Source of the DNA: UBA4735 sp036569845
Lineage (GTDB): Bacteria > Chloroflexota > Limnocylindria > P2-11E
DNA length: 36,578 nucleotides
Assembly: GCA_036569845.1 (NCBI GenBank)
Contig: DATCPY010000140.1
Span: 1 to 36,578, forward strand
Direction of reading: 5' to 3'
Below the pieces are notes generated by a model. The model was not told where the DNA came from, did not search any database, and was given only the letters and a program-made list of their open reading frames with translations. Position 1 is the stretch's first letter. Each line of letters starts with the position of its first letter. Positions 34,184 through 36,578 of this stretch are shown here, one piece after another. The position numbers and the translations under genes were made by a program.

Positions 34184-34935
34184 CCGGCGCGATGCACGCC
34201 GATGCCGGCCGCCACGAGCGCGGCGCGCGCGGCGCGCAGGATCGCCGGCGCGCCCAGCGTGTCGCCATGCACGCAGAGCGTGTCCACCGCGAGCTCTAGG
34301 AATGTGCCGTCGCTCGCCCGGACCCCACCCTCGCGCATGAACGACACCGCTTGGGCGGCGGCACGTTCGGGATCGGTGATCACGGCGTCGGCATGCGTGC
34401 GCGAACGGAGCGACCCATCCGGCTCGTACGCGCGGTCGATGAACCCTTCGCGCGCCACGCGCAGGCCGGCCGCGCGTGCCTGGCGCTCGACCGCCGAGCC
34501 AGGGAAGACGAAGAGCAGGAGGTCCGACGCGGTGCGCCGCACCGCGTCGACGATCGCGCCGGCAACGCCCTCGTCGTGCTGCGCCGTGTTGTACAGCGCG
34601 CCGTGGGCCTTCACGTGCGTGAGATCGGTGCCCAGGGACCGCGCGACGGCGCGGAGCGTGTCGATCTGCAGGACCAGATCGGCCGTTAGCTCGGGCGCAG
34701 GGATCTCCAGCGCCTTCCGGCCGAAGTTCGCGCGATCGCGGTAGCCCGGATGGGCGCCCGCGGCGACGTGGCTCGCGATCGCGAGCCGCACGGTCTCGCG
34801 CATGGAGCGCTCGTCTCCCGCGTGCGCGCCACACGCGATGTTCGCCGACGTGATGAACGGCATGATCTCCCGCTCAGTGCCGGCGCCCTCAGCGAGATCC
34901 GAGTTGAGATCAACGACCCGACCTGTGGCCTTCAC
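34180..34935 (-). CDS. pxpA: 5-oxoprolinase subunit A (LamB/YcsF family)
   Basis: This 251-aa protein has the family motifs VDLNSDLAEGAG at the start, SANIACGAHAGD (metal and substrate region), GAHPGYRDRANFGRK, HVKAHGALYN and FIDRAYEPDGSLRSR, with VDTLCVHGDT near the end. It supplies the ring-opening hydrolase chemistry of the PxpABC complex. Order A-B-C with 4-base or shorter overlaps indicates stoichiometric translation. The GTG start at 34935 overlaps the lipoprotein gene stop as GTGA. Confidence 0.95.
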   Translation of the reverse strand: MKATGRVVDLNSDLAEGAGTEREIMPFITSANIACGAHAGDERSMRETVRLAIASHVAAGAHPGYRDRANFGRKALEIPAPELTADLVLQIDTLRAVARSLGTDLTHVKAHGALYNTAQHDEGVAGAIVDAVRRTASDLLLFVFPGSAVERQARAAGLRVAREGFIDRAYEPDGSLRSRTHADAVITDPERAAAQAVSFMREGGVRASDGTFLELAVDTLCVHGDTLGAPAILRAARAALVAAGIGVHRAG

Positions 34936-36122
34936 GGCCGGACCACGACGAGGCGGCCGATACCCGCGCCGCCATAGAGCGTGACTGAGGGCCCGCCCTG
35001 CGGCGGAACGAAGGCGATGTCGGTCGTCGCGCTGCGAGTGAGCGTTCGCGTCACGACGATCCCCTCGTCGAGCCAGAGCACGACGCCGACCCCGAGCACA
35101 TCCGAGATCGGACGCACCGTCCCCGCCTCGGGATCGACGATGGCGAGCATCGCGTCGTAGGGACTGGTCTCGTCGTATCTCGCGGCCGCGATCCGCGTGC
35201 CTGTGGGATCCCACGCCCCACCGCCGAATGCGACGGTCCCCAATGCGCTGCGCTCCGCGACCGCGCGCGATGTCATCGCGACATCGTCGAACGCGACGAG
35301 CGATCCGCCGGGTCGTCCGGCGCAACACCCGCCCACCGACAGCAGGATCCGCGGCTGCCGGAGGCGCCACGAGACGACTCGCGCGACGTCGTCGAGATGC
35401 CGGCTCGCCCCGGTCGCGATGTCGAGGATCTCCGCGGAGCCGCCGGCCTGGCCCCTTGTCCAAATGAGGCCGCGACCGTCGGGAGCGATCCCCTCGAGCT
35501 GGCCGAACCGGTCGAGCGTCGCGATGGTCGCCCTGCCTTGACCGTCCGATCCGATCCGCTCCACCGCTCCCAGGCTGTTCCCTTGCGACGACCCGAAGAA
35601 GATGGAGCGGCCATCGATCGACCAGACCGGCGCCGAGACGGAGGCGCTCGGGTCCGCAGGGGTGATCCACCGACCGGCCGCCGAGGCGATGTCCCATACG
35701 GCGATGCGGAGGCCTGTAGCGGTGCCGACCGCCACCGCGAGCGCGCCGCCGTCCGATCGTAGGTCCCAGCCTTGTCCCGTAAATGTCACAAGACGCGTCG
35801 GTTCGCCGGTCCTGCCGTTCGGGCCGAACGGCACGGCGACGAGCGTCGCCGATGGACCGCCCTCGTTCGTCGAGAACATCAGAGTCGGTCCCGTCGGCCG
35901 CCAGCCGTTCGCGAGCGGGCGGAAGACCTGCGAGAGCTCGGTGATCGGTGTCGGTGTCGGCGGGAGGGTCGAGGTAGCTCGCGCAGTGGCCGCGGCAGTC
36001 GGGGTGGCCGTAGGCGCGGCGCTCGAGCTCGCGGCTGACGGCGTACTCGTGGGCGCCACCGCGGCGGGCGCCGAGCATCCGGCGATCGTCAGCGCGAACA
36101 GCGCGGCGACCACGAAACGCAT
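34932..36122 (-). CDS. Lipoprotein with beta-propeller (TolB/WD40-like) domain
   Basis: This 396-aa protein has a lipoprotein signal: MRF, a hydrophobic run, and the lipobox TIAGC with Cys16. A 40-residue Ala/Ser/Thr/Pro spacer then tethers the domain to the membrane. The rest shows repeated propeller-like blade signatures (WDLRSDGGALAVAV, PVWSIDGRSIFFGSS, GIAPDGRGLIWTRG, AWDPTGTRIAAARYD). No enzymatic motif is seen; binding of a peptide, sugar or envelope partner is the usual role. It is first in the long minus-strand cluster and overlaps pxpA by 4 bases, so an envelope function is transcriptionally tied to 5-oxoproline use. No Shine-Dalgarno precedes the ATG. Confidence 0.85.
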   Translation of the reverse strand: MRFVVAALFALTIAGCSAPAAVAPTSTPSAASSSAAPTATPTAAATARATSTLPPTPTPITELSQVFRPLANGWRPTGPTLMFSTNEGGPSATLVAVPFGPNGRTGEPTRLVTFTGQGWDLRSDGGALAVAVGTATGLRIAVWDIASAAGRWITPADPSASVSAPVWSIDGRSIFFGSSQGNSLGAVERIGSDGQGRATIATLDRFGQLEGIAPDGRGLIWTRGQAGGSAEILDIATGASRHLDDVARVVSWRLRQPRILLSVGGCCAGRPGGSLVAFDDVAMTSRAVAERSALGTVAFGGGAWDPTGTRIAAARYDETSPYDAMLAIVDPEAGTVRPISDVLGVGVVLWLDEGIVVTRTLTRSATTDIAFVPPQGGPSVTLYGGAGIGRLVVVRP

Positions 36123-36140
36123 GCCGTCAGGGTAAGAGCA

Positions 36141-36164
36141 GGGCCTGGGATCGCTCTCAGGCCC
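36141..36164. terminator. Hairpin between the pyrophosphatase and lipoprotein genes
   Basis: GGGCCTG (36141-36147) and CAGGCCC (36158-36164) form a 7-bp stem with a 10-base loop. It lies 27 bases past the pyrophosphatase stop. The sequence after it on the minus strand (TGCTCTTACCC) is only moderately T-rich, so termination is probable but not strong. Confidence 0.5.
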
Positions 36165-36190
36165 TTCGCCGATCGCGGATTCTCTTCGCG

Positions 36191-36578
36191 CTAGATGAAT
36201 AGAGGCGCGAGCACGAGCGTGATCGTCGCGAGAAGCTTGATCAGGACGTGGAGGCTCGGGCCGGCGGTGTCCTTCAACGGGTCGCCGACCGTGTCGCCGA
36301 CGACGGCCGCCGCGTGCGCCAGGGTCCCCTTGCCCAGCACCATGCCCGAAGCGTCCTTGAGCATGCCGGACTCGATGTACTTCTTGGCGTTGTCCCACGC
36401 TCCGCCGCCGTTGTTCAGGACAGTGGCGAGGATGACACCGGCCATCGTGCCGACCATCAGCAGGGCCGCTTCGGCCTCCGCCTTCAGGAGCACGCCGACG
36501 ATGATCGGGGTAGCGATCGCGATGACCCCCGGCGGGATCATGTTCTTGAGCGCGGACTGCGTGGTCAGGTCGACGACG
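36191..36578 (-). CDS. hppA: Membrane-bound ion-pumping pyrophosphatase, C-terminal part (5' end cut by window)
   Basis: Only the last 128 codons are in the window; the frame is open to the right edge. The visible part has NNGGGAWDNAKKYIE, then AHAAAVVGDTVGDPLKDTAGPSLHVLIKL, signatures near the pyrophosphate-binding site of the HppA family, plus the final hydrophobic helix (LLATITLVLAPLF). The enzyme couples pyrophosphate hydrolysis to H+ or Na+ export across the cell membrane. The residues that decide ion and K+ dependence lie outside the window. Confidence 0.95.
   Translation of the reverse strand, partial: VVDLTTQSALKNMIPPGVIAIATPIIVGVLLKAEAEAALLMVGTMAGVILATVLNNGGGAWDNAKKYIESGMLKDASGMVLGKGTLAHAAAVVGDTVGDPLKDTAGPSLHVLIKLLATITLVLAPLFI

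Overview
This is a GC-rich, very compact bacterial chromosome segment with about 31 protein genes. It has no RNA gene, insertion sequence, CRISPR array or prophage that I can recognise, and no gene-free stretch longer than about 165 bases. Several traits suggest a Chloroflexota bacterium of the Limnocylindria or a related class: a class I lysyl-tRNA synthetase, a membrane H+/Na+-pyrophosphatase, a lipoprotein-like MecA_N penicillin-binding protein, paired M16 peptidases and a GH57/GT4 glucan pair. That placement is inference from gene content only.

Left part (1-9549). A truncated alpha/beta hydrolase diverges from a pirin across a perfect operator-like palindrome. Next come a TfoX_N-type protein, a 73-aa unknown, a double zinc-ribbon protein, a two-helix membrane protein and a large cyclase-ATPase-TPR signalling protein. 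They are followed by serS and a divergent GT4 glycosyltransferase.

Middle (9546-15034). A four-gene minus-strand unit runs greA, class I lysS, a GH57 glycosidase and a SAM-dependent methyltransferase. The methyltransferase is interrupted by one in-frame UGA. That UGA is followed at the right distance by a hairpin with a GGUC loop like a bacterial SECIS, so it is a candidate selenoprotein. An intrinsic terminator lies in the greA leader. The divergent mutY carries an in-frame 84-bp palindrome in its linker.

Right part (15031-36122). Twenty consecutive minus-strand genes are packed with 4-base GTGA or ATGA overlaps or gaps under 40 bases. In transcription order they are: a propeller lipoprotein; pxpA, pxpB and pxpC (5-oxoprolinase); an unknown membrane protein; a tandem GNAT; glutamate dehydrogenase; a membrane protein; argC, argJ, argB, argR, argG, argH and a short N-acetylglutamate synthase; a small membrane protein; gamma-glutamyltransferase; a class B PBP; and an active/inactive M16 pair. 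The metabolic genes meet at glutamate. It is released by gamma-glutamyltransferase and 5-oxoprolinase, interconverted with 2-oxoglutarate by the dehydrogenase, and consumed by arginine synthesis. A promoter with two ARG-box-like sites sits in the 35-bp gap before argC. The window ends inside the membrane pyrophosphatase gene.

All four convergent gene pairs end in a shared 4-base stop-codon overlap (CTAG three times, TTAG once). Many first genes of units lack a Shine-Dalgarno sequence and have a -10-like hexamer about 6-8 bases before the start codon, which suggests leaderless transcripts.
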